A stretch of 64,000 nt of DNA from positions 124,001 to 188,000 of the forward strand of contig NZ_WWCT01000009.1 of NCBI RefSeq assembly GCF_009857605.1. The letters are read 5' to 3'. Under the pieces are notes generated by a model. The model was not told the origin of the DNA. It did no database searches and saw only the letters and a list, made by a program, of their open reading frames with translations. This DNA comes from Duganella levis. GTDB lineage: Bacteria > Pseudomonadota > Gammaproteobacteria > Burkholderiales > Burkholderiaceae_D. Shown here in pieces: positions 49,883-60,724 of the stretch. A program made the translations under genes and the position numbers. The first letter of the stretch is position 1, and every line of letters starts with the position of its first letter.

Positions 49883-52294
49883 ATGAGCAGTAAAAAAGTT
49901 CAGGAACGCACGCCGCGCACCGCCGCAGCCGCCGCTTCCTCATCGTCCGGCTACACCCGCACGCCTACCGAACGCCAGCCCCTGCCGAACCGGCTGGTGC
50001 GGCTGCTGTCGGAGGCGCGCTGGCTGGCGCTGGCCGTGCTGGGCCTGTATTTCGTTCTGATCCTGGCCACCTACAGCAAGACCGATCCCGGCTGGTCGCA
50101 TGAGACGCTGGTGCCGAAAGTCGCCAATGTGGGCGGCCGCGCCGGCGCCTGGCTGTCCGACCTGCTGTTGTATATCTTCGGCATTTCCGCCTGGTGGTGG
50201 GCATTCTGCATGCTGCGGCTGGTGTGGAAGGGCTATCGCCGGCTGACTCATAAATATGTGCTGTCGACCGAACCGGAGCCGGAACATGCGCAGGAAGGCC
50301 TGATCCGCTGGATCGGCTTCGCGCTGCTGTTCATCGGCAGCGTCGGGCTGGAGTTCCTGCGCCTGCGCACCCTGACCAGCCACGCGCAACTGCCGCGCAC
50401 CTCGGGCGGCGTGCTGGGCGAACTGATCGGGCATTCGGCCCACGTGGCGTTCGGCTTCACCGGCGCCACCTTGCTGCTGTTGCTGCTGTTCGGACTGGGC
50501 TTCAGCCTGTTCTTCCATGTGTCGTGGCTGGCGGTAGCCGAGCGTATCGGCGGCGCCGTCGAGAACGCCATCGACTGGTTCATCCAGCGCTACCAGTACC
50601 GCGAAGACCGCCGCCAGGGCGAAGTGGCGGCCGTCAAGCGCGAAGAAGTGGTGGTGCATGAGCGCGCCAAGCACGTCGAGAAGCATCCGGTGGCCGAGCC
50701 GTCGATCAAGGTGGAGCCGCAAGTGGTCACGGTGGTCAAGTCCGAGCGGGTCGAGAAGGAACGCCAGGCCAGCCTGTTCAAGGATCTGCCGCAGGCGACC
50801 GGCGATGGCGCCTTGCCGGCCTTGTCTTTGCTGGATGAAGCGGCCGAGACGCAAGAAACCATTTCCATCGAAACGCTGGAATTCACCAGCCGCCTGATCG
50901 AGAAGAAGCTGTCCGACTTCGGCGTGGACGCCAAGGTGGTGGCGGCCTATCCGGGGCCGGTGGTGACGCGTTACGAAATCGAGCCGGCGACCGGCGTCAA
51001 GGGCAGCCAGATCGTCAACCTGGCGCGCGATTTGGCCCGTTCGCTGTCGCTGACCTCGATCCGCGTGGTCGAGACCATTCCCGGCAAAAATTACATGGCG
51101 CTCGAGCTGCCGAATCCGAAACGCCAGATCGTGCGCCTGAGCGAGATCGTCGGTTCCAAGGTCTACCACGACAACCCGTCGCCGTTGACCGTGGCGCTGG
51201 GCAAGGATATCGCCGGCAAGCCGGTGGTGGCTGACCTGGCCAAGATGCCGCACTTGCTGGTCGCGGGTACCACCGGTTCCGGTAAATCGGTGGGGATTAA
51301 CGCCACCATCCTGTCGCTGCTGTACAAGTCCGATCCACGCGACGTGCGCATGATCCTGATCGATCCGAAGATGCTGGAGATGTCGGTGTACGAAGGCATT
51401 CCGCACCTGTTGGCGCCGGTGGTGACCGACATGCGGCAGGCCGGTCACGCGCTGAACTGGGCGGTCAACGAGATGGAGCGCCGCTACAAGCTGATGTCCA
51501 AGCTGGGCGTGCGTAACCTGGCCGGCTACAACGCCAAGATCGCCGAGGCCAAGAAGCGCGAAGAACACATTCCGAATCCGTTCAGCCTGACGCCGGATTC
51601 GCCGGAACCGCTGGAAAAACTGCCGACCATCGTCATCATCATCGACGAGCTGGCCGACCTGATGATGGTGGTCGGCAAGAAGGTGGAAGAGCTGATCGCC
51701 CGTATCGCGCAGAAGGCACGCGCGGCCGGCCTGCACTTGATTCTGGCGACGCAGCGCCCATCTGTAGACGTGATTACCGGGCTGATCAAGGCGAATATTC
51801 CGACCCGTATCGCGTTCCAGGTGTCGTCCAAGATCGACTCGCGCACCATTCTCGACCAGATGGGTGCGGAAGCGCTGCTGGGTATGGGCGACATGCTGTA
51901 CATGCCGCCCGGCACCGGTTTGCCGGTGCGGGTGCACGGTGCGTTTGTGTCGGATGACGAGGTGCACCGGGTGGTCAAGCACCTGAAGACCACCGGCGAG
52001 CCGGACTACGTTGACGGCATCCTCGAAGGCGGCACGCTGGAAGGCGAGGGCGGCGGCGCGGATGGCGCGGCGCCTGGCGAAGGCGGCGGCGAGGCCGATC
52101 CGATGTACGATCAGGCGGTGCAGGTGGTGTTGAAGAACCGCCGTGCGTCGATCTCGCTGGTGCAGCGTCATTTGCGCATCGGTTACAACCGCGCGGCACG
52201 CTTGCTGGAACAAATGGAAAATAGTGGCGTCGTCTCACCGATGCAATCGAACGGCAACCGCGAGATTCTGGTGCCGGTTGCCAGTGCAGAATAA
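49883..52294 (+). CDS. ftsK: DNA translocase FtsK
   Basis: The 803-residue protein has four membrane helices in the first 230 residues, a short Lys/Glu/Val-rich linker (about 235-330), the RecA-like motor with Walker A GTTGSGKS (462-469) and Walker [13 protein letters not shown], and a C-terminal winged gamma domain (about 735-800) that reads KOPS sites. It pumps chromosome ends apart at the septum. The linker is much shorter than in E. coli FtsK. Confidence 0.97.
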   Translation: MSSKKVQERTPRTAAAAASSSSGYTRTPTERQPLPNRLVRLLSEARWLALAVLGLYFVLILATYSKTDPGWSHETLVPKVANVGGRAGAWLSDLLLYIFGISAWWWAFCMLRLVWKGYRRLTHKYVLSTEPEPEHAQEGLIRWIGFALLFIGSVGLEFLRLRTLTSHAQLPRTSGGVLGELIGHSAHVAFGFTGATLLLLLLFGLGFSLFFHVSWLAVAERIGGAVENAIDWFIQRYQYREDRRQGEVAAVKREEVVVHERAKHVEKHPVAEPSIKVEPQVVTVVKSERVEKERQASLFKDLPQATGDGALPALSLLDEAAETQETISIETLEFTSRLIEKKLSDFGVDAKVVAAYPGPVVTRYEIEPATGVKGSQIVNLARDLARSLSLTSIRVVETIPGKNYMALELPNPKRQIVRLSEIVGSKVYHDNPSPLTVALGKDIAGKPVVADLAKMPHLLVAGTTGSGKSVGINATILSLLYKSDPRDVRMILIDPKMLEMSVYEGIPHLLAPVVTDMRQAGHALNWAVNEMERRYKLMSKLGVRNLAGYNAKIAEAKKREEHIPNPFSLTPDSPEPLEKLPTIVIIIDELADLMMVVGKKVEELIARIAQKARAAGLHLILATQRPSVDVITGLIKANIPTRIAFQVSSKIDSRTILDQMGAEALLGMGDMLYMPPGTGLPVRVHGAFVSDDEVHRVVKHLKTTGEPDYVDGILEGGTLEGEGGGADGAAPGEGGGEADPMYDQAVQVVLKNRRASISLVQRHLRIGYNRAARLLEQMENSGVVSPMQSNGNREILVPVASAE

Positions 52295-52308
52295 AAAGGA
52301 TAAACCGT

Positions 52309-52950
52309 ATGAAGCGTTTTAAATCGATGGCCGTGCTGACCGCCGGCCTGTTGCTGGCTGGCGCGGCCAGTGTGGTCAACGCCAGCGCGCTGGAACAGTT
52401 CAAGTCCTTCGTCTCGTCGACCAAGGCGGCCAAGGGCGAATTCGTCCAGACCCAGGTGAAGGGCACCAACGGCGACACGCCGAAGGCCAACAAGAACTCC
52501 AGCGGCACGTTTGTGTTTGCCCGTCCCGGCAAGTTCATCTGGACTTACTCGAAGCCGTACGAACAGGTGTTGCAGGCCGACGGCGACCAGATGTTCATCT
52601 ACGACAAAGACCTGAACCAGGTCACCACCAAGAAGCTGGGCGATGCGCTGGGCTCGTCGCCGGCCGCGATCCTGTTCGGCAGCAATGACCTGGAAAAGAA
52701 CTTCACGCTGTCGGAAGGCGGCACCCGCGACGGCCTGGAATGGCTGAAAGCCGTGCCGAAAGCCAAGGACACCAGTTTCGAGCAAATCACCATCGGCCTC
52801 AAGGACGGCTTGCCGGCGGCGATGGAGCTGAAGGATTCCTTCGGCCAGACCTCGGTGCTGAAGTTCAGCAAGATCGAAAAAAATCCTGCGCTGAGTGCCA
52901 CCAGTTTTAAATTCGTCATGCCGAAGGGCGCCGACGTCTTTAATAATTAA
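52309..52950 (+). CDS. lolA: outer-membrane lipoprotein carrier LolA
   Basis: The 213-residue protein has a signal peptide (1-25, ending VNASA). The mature protein has the LolA half-barrel pattern with [19 protein letters not shown] and later [20 protein letters not shown]. It ferries lipoproteins across the periplasm. It lies 14 bases after ftsK, an ftsK-lolA-rarA order common in proteobacteria. Confidence 0.94.
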   Translation: MKRFKSMAVLTAGLLLAGAASVVNASALEQFKSFVSSTKAAKGEFVQTQVKGTNGDTPKANKNSSGTFVFARPGKFIWTYSKPYEQVLQADGDQMFIYDKDLNQVTTKKLGDALGSSPAAILFGSNDLEKNFTLSEGGTRDGLEWLKAVPKAKDTSFEQITIGLKDGLPAAMELKDSFGQTSVLKFSKIEKNPALSATSFKFVMPKGADVFNN

Positions 52951-52969
52951 GCCTCAGCGATCGCATTCC

Positions 52970-53000
52970 AACGCCGCAGCTGCGACGCTGCGGCGTTTTT
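52970..53000 (+). terminator. rho-independent terminator of lolA
   Basis: AACGCCGCAG (52970-52979) pairs with CTGCGGCGTT (52988-52997), followed by T residues. rarA begins 12 bases later. Confidence 0.85.
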
Positions 53001-53012
53001 CCATTTAAGACC

Positions 53013-54317
53013 ATGGCAGATTTATTTTCCACCGAACCACGGCAGCCGCTGGCCGAAGCCCTGCGGCCCAAGACGCTCGATGAGGTCATCGGCCAGCGCC
53101 ACCTGCTGGGGCCGGGCAAGCCGTTGCGCCTGGCGTTCGACTCGGGCCAGCCGCATTCGATGATTTTGTGGGGCCCGCCGGGCACCGGCAAGACCACGCT
53201 GGCGCGCCTGACCGCCAAGGCCTACGACTGCGAATTCATCGCCTTGTCGGCGGTGTTTTCGGGCGTCAAGGATATCCGCGCCGCGATGGAGCAGGCGCAG
53301 CACAATCTGGACATGGGCAAGCACACCATCCTGTTTGTCGACGAGATCCACCGCTTCAACAAATCGCAGCAGGATGCCTTGCTGCCGTATGCCGAGTCCG
53401 GACTGGTGACGCTGATCGGCGCGACCACGGAAAATCCTTCGTTCGAGGTCAATTCGGCCTTGCTGTCGCGCGCGCAGGTCTACGTGCTGAAGTCGTTTGA
53501 CGAAGCCGAACTGCGGCAGATGGTCGACCGCGCCCGCGACAAGGTGCTGACCCAGCTGGAATTCGAGAACGCCGCGATCGACACGCTGATCGGCTATGCC
53601 GACGGCGACGGCCGCCGCCTGCTGAATCTGCTGGAAGTGACCGGCACCGCCGCCAACGCCGCCAAGACCAACAAGATCACCGCCGAGTTCATCCAGAACG
53701 CGCTGACCTTGAACGCGCGCCGCTTCGACAAGAGCGGCGACAATTTCTACGACCAGATTTCGGCCCTGCACAAATCGGTGCGCGGCTCGAATCCGGACGC
53801 CGCGCTGTACTGGCTGTGCCGCATGCTGGATGGCGGCGCCGATGCGCGCTACCTGTCGCGCCGCATCGTCCGCATGGCGTGGGAAGACATCGGCCTGGCC
53901 GATCCGCGCGCGATGCAGATCGCCAACGACGCCGCCACCACCTTCGAGCGGCTCGGCTCGCCGGAAGGCGAACTGGCGCTGGGGCAGGCGGTGATCTACC
54001 TGGCCATCGCCGCCAAGAGCAACGCCGGCTACAACGCCTTCAACGAAGCCATGGCGTTTGTGCGCAAGGACAAGTCGCGCGAAGTGCCGGTGCACTTGCG
54101 CAACGCCCCGACCAAGCTGATGAAGGAGCTGGGCTACGGCCACGACTACCGCTACGCCCACGACGAGCCGCACGCGTATGCCGCCGGCGAAACCTACTTC
54201 CCCGACGATATGCGCGAGCCCGGCTGGTATCAGCCGGTGCCGCGCGGGCTGGAAGCCAAGGTCGCCGATAAGCTGGCGTTCCTGCGCCAGCTCGATGAGG
54301 ACGCCGGCAAAAGCTGA
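53013..54317 (+). CDS. rarA: replication-associated recombination protein A (RarA/MgsA)
   Basis: The 434-residue AAA+ ATPase has Walker A GPPGTGKTTLA at 54, Walker B FVDEIHRFNKSQQDALL, sensor I GATTENPSFE, and the C-terminal tetramerisation domain with LRNAPTKLMKELGYG. It acts at stalled replication forks. No ribosome-binding site is evident before the ATG. It is the last gene before the AT-richer islet. Confidence 0.97.
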   Translation: MADLFSTEPRQPLAEALRPKTLDEVIGQRHLLGPGKPLRLAFDSGQPHSMILWGPPGTGKTTLARLTAKAYDCEFIALSAVFSGVKDIRAAMEQAQHNLDMGKHTILFVDEIHRFNKSQQDALLPYAESGLVTLIGATTENPSFEVNSALLSRAQVYVLKSFDEAELRQMVDRARDKVLTQLEFENAAIDTLIGYADGDGRRLLNLLEVTGTAANAAKTNKITAEFIQNALTLNARRFDKSGDNFYDQISALHKSVRGSNPDAALYWLCRMLDGGADARYLSRRIVRMAWEDIGLADPRAMQIANDAATTFERLGSPEGELALGQAVIYLAIAAKSNAGYNAFNEAMAFVRKDKSREVPVHLRNAPTKLMKELGYGHDYRYAHDEPHAYAAGETYFPDDMREPGWYQPVPRGLEAKVADKLAFLRQLDEDAGKS

Positions 54318-54546
54318 GGCCAAATAGCATCGGGCTCGGCCCAGCTCAACATGCCGCCCATTTGCCTCGGCGCTCTCACCCGCAGCTCCAATCTCCTGCT
54401 TGGGATGACTATCTATTTCGGCTCGCCGGCTTGTGCTGTATCAATCCCTATGACTGTGTCCTGTCAAAGCTGGCCAACCTCAGCGAGTAGATGATCGAGA
54501 CTTTCATCTGCCATGCGAGGTTGAATATGCCGTTCATTTAAAGGAA
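54318..54546. other. noncoding start of an AT-richer islet
   Basis: The base composition shifts away from the GC-rich codon pattern right after rarA. No complete gene, repeat end or integrase is seen. The segment ends with ATGCCGTTCATT (54527-54538), which looks like the displaced first four codons of the amidase gene that follows. Confidence 0.5.
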
Positions 54547-54906
54547 GTGCGGTCGCTCGAAGGCAGGGACAAAGTTGGAAATGCAGAGTGCGTCACGCTA
54601 ATCAAGGCATATACGAAAGCCGGCTGGACTGGTGGCTGGAGGCAAGGTGCCAGCGTGGTGGGAAATCGCGCTTTGCCGCAGGGGACAGCGATTGCCAATT
54701 TTGTTGATGGTAGGTGGCCCGGCAAGGCGCACGGCAATCATTCTGCGTTTTATATGGGGCAGGTGTCGGACGGCATATATATTCTCGATCAATGGCCTGG
54801 CAAGCCGAAGATCGGCAAGCGTTTCGTTCGGCGCCAAGGCCGGGATGCGCGGGGCAATTTCATCAATCCTTCAGACAATGCCGATGCATTTTTTGTGATT
54901 GAATAA
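54527..54906 (+). pseudogene. BPSL0067-family amidase-like protein, frameshifted or with an altered start
   Basis: From 54541 the frame reads KEVRSLEG...NAECVTLIK...GNHSAFYMGQVSDGIYILDQW...NPSDNADAFFVIE, a good match to the BPSL0067 family of small NlpC/P60-like (CHAP-type) proteins. The Cys in ECVTL and the His in GNHSAFY are the presumed catalytic pair. Relatives begin MPYI-type followed directly by the xxVxxLEG segment. Here ATGCCGTTCATT (MPFI) precedes it in another frame, so one base appears lost near 54539. GTG 54547 is the only in-frame start close by, with its AAGGAA site touching it, giving 119 residues. It may be a weakly translated gene or a decayed one. It lies three bases before a probable immunity gene. 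Confidence 0.65.
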
Positions 54907-54909
54907 GGC

Positions 54910-55338
54910 ATGAAGAAATTTCTAATTTCGACGGCGGCCGGTTGGAACGTATTGGCAGCACAAGTTTTTGCCGCCCCCGTCCGTTATCAGTGCCCCCAGG
55001 AACTTCCCGCTGCGGCGGTACGGGTTCAGCCGCAGTCTGGCTGGACGGCCTTTGTCGGCTCGCCACTCTATCTTAACGGTGCCGCCGCCGCTGATGGCCC
55101 GCCTGCCCGTCTTGGTATTTTGCGGGGCGAGGATGGCAAGAGGAGCAAGACGTCGTGGACGCAAAAATATTCGCTCGAAGGTACTTATCCGGAGGGAAAG
55201 TGGCTACGTTGCGATTATGGCGCATTGGGCGAAATTTCCTTGGGGATGCGCCTGCCTGACAATGTTCGAGCGTGCGTCGTCACCGGGCAAAAGGGTGTGC
55301 ATGCAGGAGAAAACGAGTTCGATATCGTATGCTACTAG
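54910..55338 (+). CDS. STY0301-family periplasmic protein, probable immunity partner
   Basis: The 142-residue protein has a signal peptide (about 1-21, ending VFA) and a mature part with YQCPQ near its start, a GKRSKTSWTQ segment, and the KWLRCDYG...LPDNVRACVVT pattern. Spaced cysteines suggest two disulfides. This matches what I know of the STY0301 family, often encoded next to BPSL0067-type amidases. A periplasmic location fits protection against a cell-wall-cutting toxin. No close ribosome-binding site is seen. Base composition is visibly less GC-rich than in the flanking genes. Confidence 0.7.
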   Translation: MKKFLISTAAGWNVLAAQVFAAPVRYQCPQELPAAAVRVQPQSGWTAFVGSPLYLNGAAAADGPPARLGILRGEDGKRSKTSWTQKYSLEGTYPEGKWLRCDYGALGEISLGMRLPDNVRACVVTGQKGVHAGENEFDIVCY

Positions 55339-55407
55339 TTGCTATGCGGAGCGCGGGAAATGTTGTTAAGATATAACATTCAATAGTCCGCGCATTAGAG
55401 GAATAGC

Positions 55408-56235
55408 ATGCAGCAAATGGCGGTCGACGGCGTCGACATTTATATAGAAGGCGAGGGTGCCGAGACGATCGTCATGATTCACGGCTGGCCCGATACCTAT
55501 CGCGTGTGGGATGCGCAGGTGGCCGAATTGCGCCACCGGTATCGCTGCGTGCGTTTCACGCTGCCGGGTTTCGATATCGCCAAGCCGCGCCGTTCGTACT
55601 CGCTGGACGCGATGATGCGGGTGCTGCTGCACATCGTGAACAGCGTCAACAAGAAGGAAAAAGTCATCCTGATGCTGCACGACTGGGGCTGCGTGTTTGG
55701 CTATGAGTTTTACATGCGCAACAAGACACTGGTGTCGGCGATTATCGGCGTCGATATCGGCGATGCGCAGTCCAAGGCCACCATCCGTTCGCGTTCGGTC
55801 GGCCAGAAGATGATGGTCAGCGGCTACCAGAGCACGCTGGCGCTGGCCTGGGCCATCGGCGGTCCGGTCGGCACGGTCATGACGCGCACCATGGCGCGCG
55901 TACTGGGTGCGCCGTCGCCGCGCGAGCATATCAGCGTCGGCATGGACTACCCGTATTACATCCTGACCGCCGGTGCGGCCGGTTCATATAGTTCGCTGGT
56001 GCCGTTCGTGCCGAAAGTGCCGATGCTGTTCATCTACGGCACCCGCAAGCCGTTCATGTTCCATTCGCCGCAATGGACGGAAACCATGGCGGCGCGCGAA
56101 GGCTGCAAGGTGGTGGCGATGGAAACCGATCACTGGCCGATGATACGTCAGCCGGAACGTTTCAATGACGTCGTCATCAGCTGGCTGGAAAAACCAGCCG
56201 TTGACGCGGAAAATCAGGAAGAGGACGCCGCCTGA
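55408..56235 (+). CDS. alpha/beta hydrolase of the epoxide-hydrolase/dehalogenase type
   Basis: The 275-residue protein has the oxyanion motif HGWPDT (near residue 24), the nucleophile elbow LHDWGC with Asp in place of Ser (near 91), and a C-terminal TDHWPM carrying the catalytic His. An Asp nucleophile is the mark of epoxide hydrolases and haloalkane dehalogenases. The substrate is unknown. A GAGGAA site precedes the ATG. It has no signal peptide. Confidence 0.88.
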   Translation: MQQMAVDGVDIYIEGEGAETIVMIHGWPDTYRVWDAQVAELRHRYRCVRFTLPGFDIAKPRRSYSLDAMMRVLLHIVNSVNKKEKVILMLHDWGCVFGYEFYMRNKTLVSAIIGVDIGDAQSKATIRSRSVGQKMMVSGYQSTLALAWAIGGPVGTVMTRTMARVLGAPSPREHISVGMDYPYYILTAGAAGSYSSLVPFVPKVPMLFIYGTRKPFMFHSPQWTETMAAREGCKVVAMETDHWPMIRQPERFNDVVISWLEKPAVDAENQEEDAA

Positions 56236-56251
56236 GCAGGCGGCTCCGGGA

Positions 56252-56665
56252 TTAACGCAGGCGGATCGGTTTCTGGTACGGCGCGAACGGTGGCGGCGGC
56301 AGCTGCGCCGAGGCGTAGGCCTGGCGGAAGCAGTCGGCTTTCTTGCCTTCGACGTCGGTGGTGCTGCGCGTCACTTTGCCCGATGCGTCCAGCGTCAGGA
56401 TGATCACCACCGGATGCTTGGAAATGTCGTGGCAGTTGCCGCGCTCGTCGAGCTTCTGCGCATTGTTATAGTTCAGCGAGATTTCCTCGTACTTGGTGGC
56501 CTTGTCGTTCGGGAACTGGGCGTTGAACTTGTTCATCTCGCCGGCGAAGTTGGGATTGGCCGGTGGCGCTGGTTCGTCCTTGCCGCCGCCGCCCATGGTC
56601 GAGCAACCGGTGGCGATCAGCAGGACGGCGCTGGCTGCTGCAAGAGTCAGGATATTGGTCTTCAT
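56252..56665 (-). CDS. putative lipoprotein of unknown function
   Basis: The 137-residue protein starts with a lipoprotein signal: a hydrophobic stretch then LIATGC, with Cys21 as the lipidation site. A Gly-rich, Pro-rich linker follows, and a small folded part with VVIILTLDASGKVTRSTTDVEGKKADCFRQAY, resembling a TonB-C-like or energy-transducing periplasmic strand pattern. Two cysteines (NCHDI, DCFRQ) may be joined. GAGGAGAAG precedes the ATG. No family is recognised with confidence. Confidence 0.75.
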   Translation of the reverse strand: MKTNILTLAAASAVLLIATGCSTMGGGGKDEPAPPANPNFAGEMNKFNAQFPNDKATKYEEISLNYNNAQKLDERGNCHDISKHPVVIILTLDASGKVTRSTTDVEGKKADCFRQAYASAQLPPPPFAPYQKPIRLR

Positions 56666-56928
56666 TTCTTCTCCTCATTGAATGTACTGTTGAATACATA
56701 GTACAAATTTCACCCATCTTGTGGCGCACGATTAGTTGCGTAGGAGAAATCCTACAGCGGCTCGGCGGCGGCGCGCGAGGTGCAGGCGGCGCACTGCCGG
56801 CGCCGTCAATCTGCATTTCAGTCGCTGTTTTTTGCGCTTCATCGCATCCCCGTGGCAGGCCATAACGCCTTTAGGTACAGTACAACCATACCGCAGCACT
56901 TACTGACCCACCACTCAAGGAGCTCATC

Positions 56929-57135
56929 ATGAACATCGCTAAAAACATGGAAATCATCTTCGTCGCCGCTACCGTGATCGCCGGCGCCACCACCTTCGCC
57001 ACCGCCGCCGATGAATACGATGCCGTGGTGGTCGCCCCCGTCGCCAAAGTGGTGGTGCTCGACAAAGCCGCCGCCATGCCAACCGTGACTGTCACCGCCA
57101 AACGCCTGACCGCCGCCGAAAAAGCCGCGCTGTAA
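56929..57135 (+). CDS. small secreted protein of unknown function
   Basis: The 68-residue protein has an AAGGAG site 10 bases before its ATG and a signal peptide (about 1-27, ending TFATAA). The mature part of about 40 residues is rich in Val, Ala and Lys and ends PTVTVTAKRLTAAEKAAL. I do not recognise a family. The TVTVTAKR stretch recalls the strand near a TonB-type plug start, but it is too short for that. Confidence 0.7.
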   Translation: MNIAKNMEIIFVAATVIAGATTFATAADEYDAVVVAPVAKVVVLDKAAAMPTVTVTAKRLTAAEKAAL

Positions 57136-58515
<1,380 letters not shown>

Positions 58516-58546
58516 ATTTAGTCCTTCCATTTTCTCAACCACCTGC

Positions 58547-58552
58547 TATAAT
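58547..58552 (+). promoter_or_regulatory. extended -10 promoter of the tRNA-Ser genes
   Basis: TGC-TATAAT is an extended -10 box, 33 bases before the first tRNA. CTTCCA at 58524-58529 is a plausible -35 at 17-base spacing. Confidence 0.65.
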
Positions 58553-58585
58553 CTTGCCTTCTCGCAGCAGCAGGTGGAGAAAAAC

Positions 58586-58675
<90 letters not shown>

Positions 58676-58716
58676 TTTGTTTGGATGTGAGAAAAAGTAG
58701 TAAAAATGCGTCACCA

Positions 58717-58806
<90 letters not shown>

Positions 58807-58815
58807 ATATTCAGT

Positions 58816-58848
58816 AAAAAAGCCTCCGCAAGGAGGCTTTTTTATTTT
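58816..58848 (+). terminator. rho-independent terminator after the tRNA genes
   Basis: AAAAAAGCCTCC and GGAGGCTTTTTT pair around a GCAA loop, followed by more T residues. Confidence 0.95.
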
Positions 58849-58851
58849 CCG

Positions 58852-58863
58852 AACCGATCGGTT
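58852..58863. promoter_or_regulatory. perfect 12-base palindrome before a LysR gene
   Basis: AACCGATCGGTT is fully symmetrical and ends 15 bases before the LysR ATG. LysR proteins favour T-N11-A sites; this one looks more like a TetR-type or another operator. The regulator is unknown. Confidence 0.4.
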
Positions 58864-58878
58864 ACACTGTTCGCCATC

Positions 58879-59811
58879 ATGAACGATGTAGAGCCTTCCC
58901 TCGACGACCTGACGATTTTCCTGGCGGTGTGCAAGGCCGGCGGCTTCCGCGCTGCGGCCAAGCAACTCGGCCTGTCCGCCTCGCATGTCAGCGAAACGCT
59001 CACGCGCATGGAAGCGCAATTGGGCGTGCCGCTGCTGTCGCGAACCACGCGCAGCGTCATGCCGACGGCTGCCGGACAAGCGCTGGCCGACCGTATCGCG
59101 CCGCTGTTGTCCGCTACCCGCGCCGCCTTGCTGGAAGTGACCAGCGCCCAGGCTGAGGTGCGCGGCCTGCTCAAGCTGAACATCGGCACTGCGCTGATGG
59201 ATATGCTGGCGCCATTGATCAACGAGTTTCTCGACGCTTACCCCGCCGTGCGGGTTGAGCTGGTCATCAATGACCGCCTGGTCGACATTATTGCGGCCGG
59301 CTGCGATGCTGGTATCCGCTACGGCAAAAATCTGTCGCCAGGCATGATCGCGGTGCCGATCGGGCCGCGCTTTCAGCACCTGGCGCTGGCCGCCTCTCCC
59401 GAATATCTGGCGCGACGCGGTGCGCCTGCCCATCCGGACGAGCTGCTGCAGCATGCCTGTATCCGCATGCGCTTTTCCAGCGGTGCGCTGAGTCCGTGGA
59501 CCTTCGAGCGCGACGGCGAAGTGCTGACGGTGGATGCGCCCAGCCGCCTGACGGTGGGCGTCCAGGCGGCCGAAGCGGCAGTGGTCTACGCCTGCGCCGG
59601 CCATGGGCTGGTGTGCACGCTGGATCATTGGCTGGCGCCGCATCTCCAGACCGGCAAGCTGATACCGGTGCTGGAAGATTGGTGGCATCAGATAGACGGG
59701 CCGTGGATGTATTTCCCGAACCGGCTGATGCCGGCGCCGTTGCGGGCGTTTGTCGATCTGATCGCCAGCAAGCGGCAATCGGGAGGCGACGGCCTACCGC
59801 TTCTGCGCTGA
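58879..59811 (+). CDS. LysR-family transcriptional regulator
   Basis: The ATG at 58879 gives 310 residues; the open frame before it runs through the second tRNA gene and is not coding. Winged helix at about 8-65 (GGFRAAAKQLGLSASHVSETLTRME), effector domain at about 90-295 with VELVINDRLVDIIAAGCDAGIRYG. This is the CrgA-like subtype that often controls an adjacent SDR or oxidoreductase. It is convergent with the SDR gene, with stops five bases apart. Confidence 0.93.
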   Translation: MNDVEPSLDDLTIFLAVCKAGGFRAAAKQLGLSASHVSETLTRMEAQLGVPLLSRTTRSVMPTAAGQALADRIAPLLSATRAALLEVTSAQAEVRGLLKLNIGTALMDMLAPLINEFLDAYPAVRVELVINDRLVDIIAAGCDAGIRYGKNLSPGMIAVPIGPRFQHLALAASPEYLARRGAPAHPDELLQHACIRMRFSSGALSPWTFERDGEVLTVDAPSRLTVGVQAAEAAVVYACAGHGLVCTLDHWLAPHLQTGKLIPVLEDWWHQIDGPWMYFPNRLMPAPLRAFVDLIASKRQSGGDGLPLLR

Positions 59812-59816
59812 CCTGT

Positions 59817-60551
59817 CTACCAGGCGATTTCGCCTTCGGCGTCAAGGAATTTGCCGTGCGGCTCGGCGCTGCTTTGCAGCGCGAATTTGACCGGTATTGC
59901 CGCACCTTCCGCCGCCGACAAGTAGCCCTGGTTGCCAGTCAAATCCGTTCTGACATAGCCGGGCGCCACGGAGTTGACGACGATCGGGCTGTCGCCCAAC
60001 TCGCCGACCAGTTGCACCGTCAGCATATTGAGCGCGGCCTTGGAGGCGTTATAGCCGATCAAGCGCGCCGCAAAGTAGGGCGAAGTTTTATCGGCATTGC
60101 CGGCGAGCGAGCCGAGCGTGCTCGACATATTGACGATGCGGCCGGCAGTCGACTGGCGCAGCAGCGGCAACAGCGCCTGCGTGACGCTGAGCGCGCCAAA
60201 GAAATTCGTCTCAAACACACGGCGCACGACATCGACCGGGGTGCTGCTGGGCGCGCCGTCGCCGGCGACATTGATGCCGGCGTTGTTCACCAGAATATCC
60301 AGGCGGCCGTATTGCGCGGCGATCGCCGCCGCCGCTGCGGCGACGCTGGCCGGATCGGTGACATCGAGGACCATCGGGTGAACGTCGAGTCCCTCGTTCT
60401 GCAGCAGTTGCGCGGCGGCGCGGCCACGGCCGGCGTCCCGCGCCGCCAGCAGTACCCTGGCGCCCGCCTGGCCGAGTTGACGGGCTATCTCGATGCCGAT
60501 GCCTTTGTTTGCGCCGGTGACGAGCGCCACCCGTTTGCTGAGCTTTTCCAT
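59817..60551 (-). CDS. SDR-family oxidoreductase, carbonyl-reductase-like
   Basis: The ATG at 60551 follows AGGAACG. The 244-residue protein has TGANKGIGIEIARQL near residue 10, LVNNAGIN near 88, the catalytic Ser in NMSSTLGS, and YNASK near 170. The extra region before YNASK (ADKTSPYFAARLIG) is typical of carbonyl-reductase-type SDRs. It probably uses NADPH. The upstream extension of the frame is not coding. Confidence 0.92.
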   Translation of the reverse strand: MEKLSKRVALVTGANKGIGIEIARQLGQAGARVLLAARDAGRGRAAAQLLQNEGLDVHPMVLDVTDPASVAAAAAAIAAQYGRLDILVNNAGINVAGDGAPSSTPVDVVRRVFETNFFGALSVTQALLPLLRQSTAGRIVNMSSTLGSLAGNADKTSPYFAARLIGYNASKAALNMLTVQLVGELGDSPIVVNSVAPGYVRTDLTGNQGYLSAAEGAAIPVKFALQSSAEPHGKFLDAEGEIAW

Positions 60552-60724
60552 ATCGTTCCTTACAGTTGAAGAGCCCCCATGATGGTCGGTCGGCTCAACT
60601 TTGATAAGGCGGCTGGCATCGAACAGCCTGTTCGTCCAGGCGAACAGCAAACAGCCGTGTTCACGCAGAAATGCGGGTTTAGCGTTTTGCAGCTAGAATG
60701 CGGAAAATTATTAAAGGAGCAAAC

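Noticed and set aside
54318..54526. A possible transposase remnant after rarA
   Set aside because: No inverted repeat ends, target duplication or transposase-like translation could be found in any frame.
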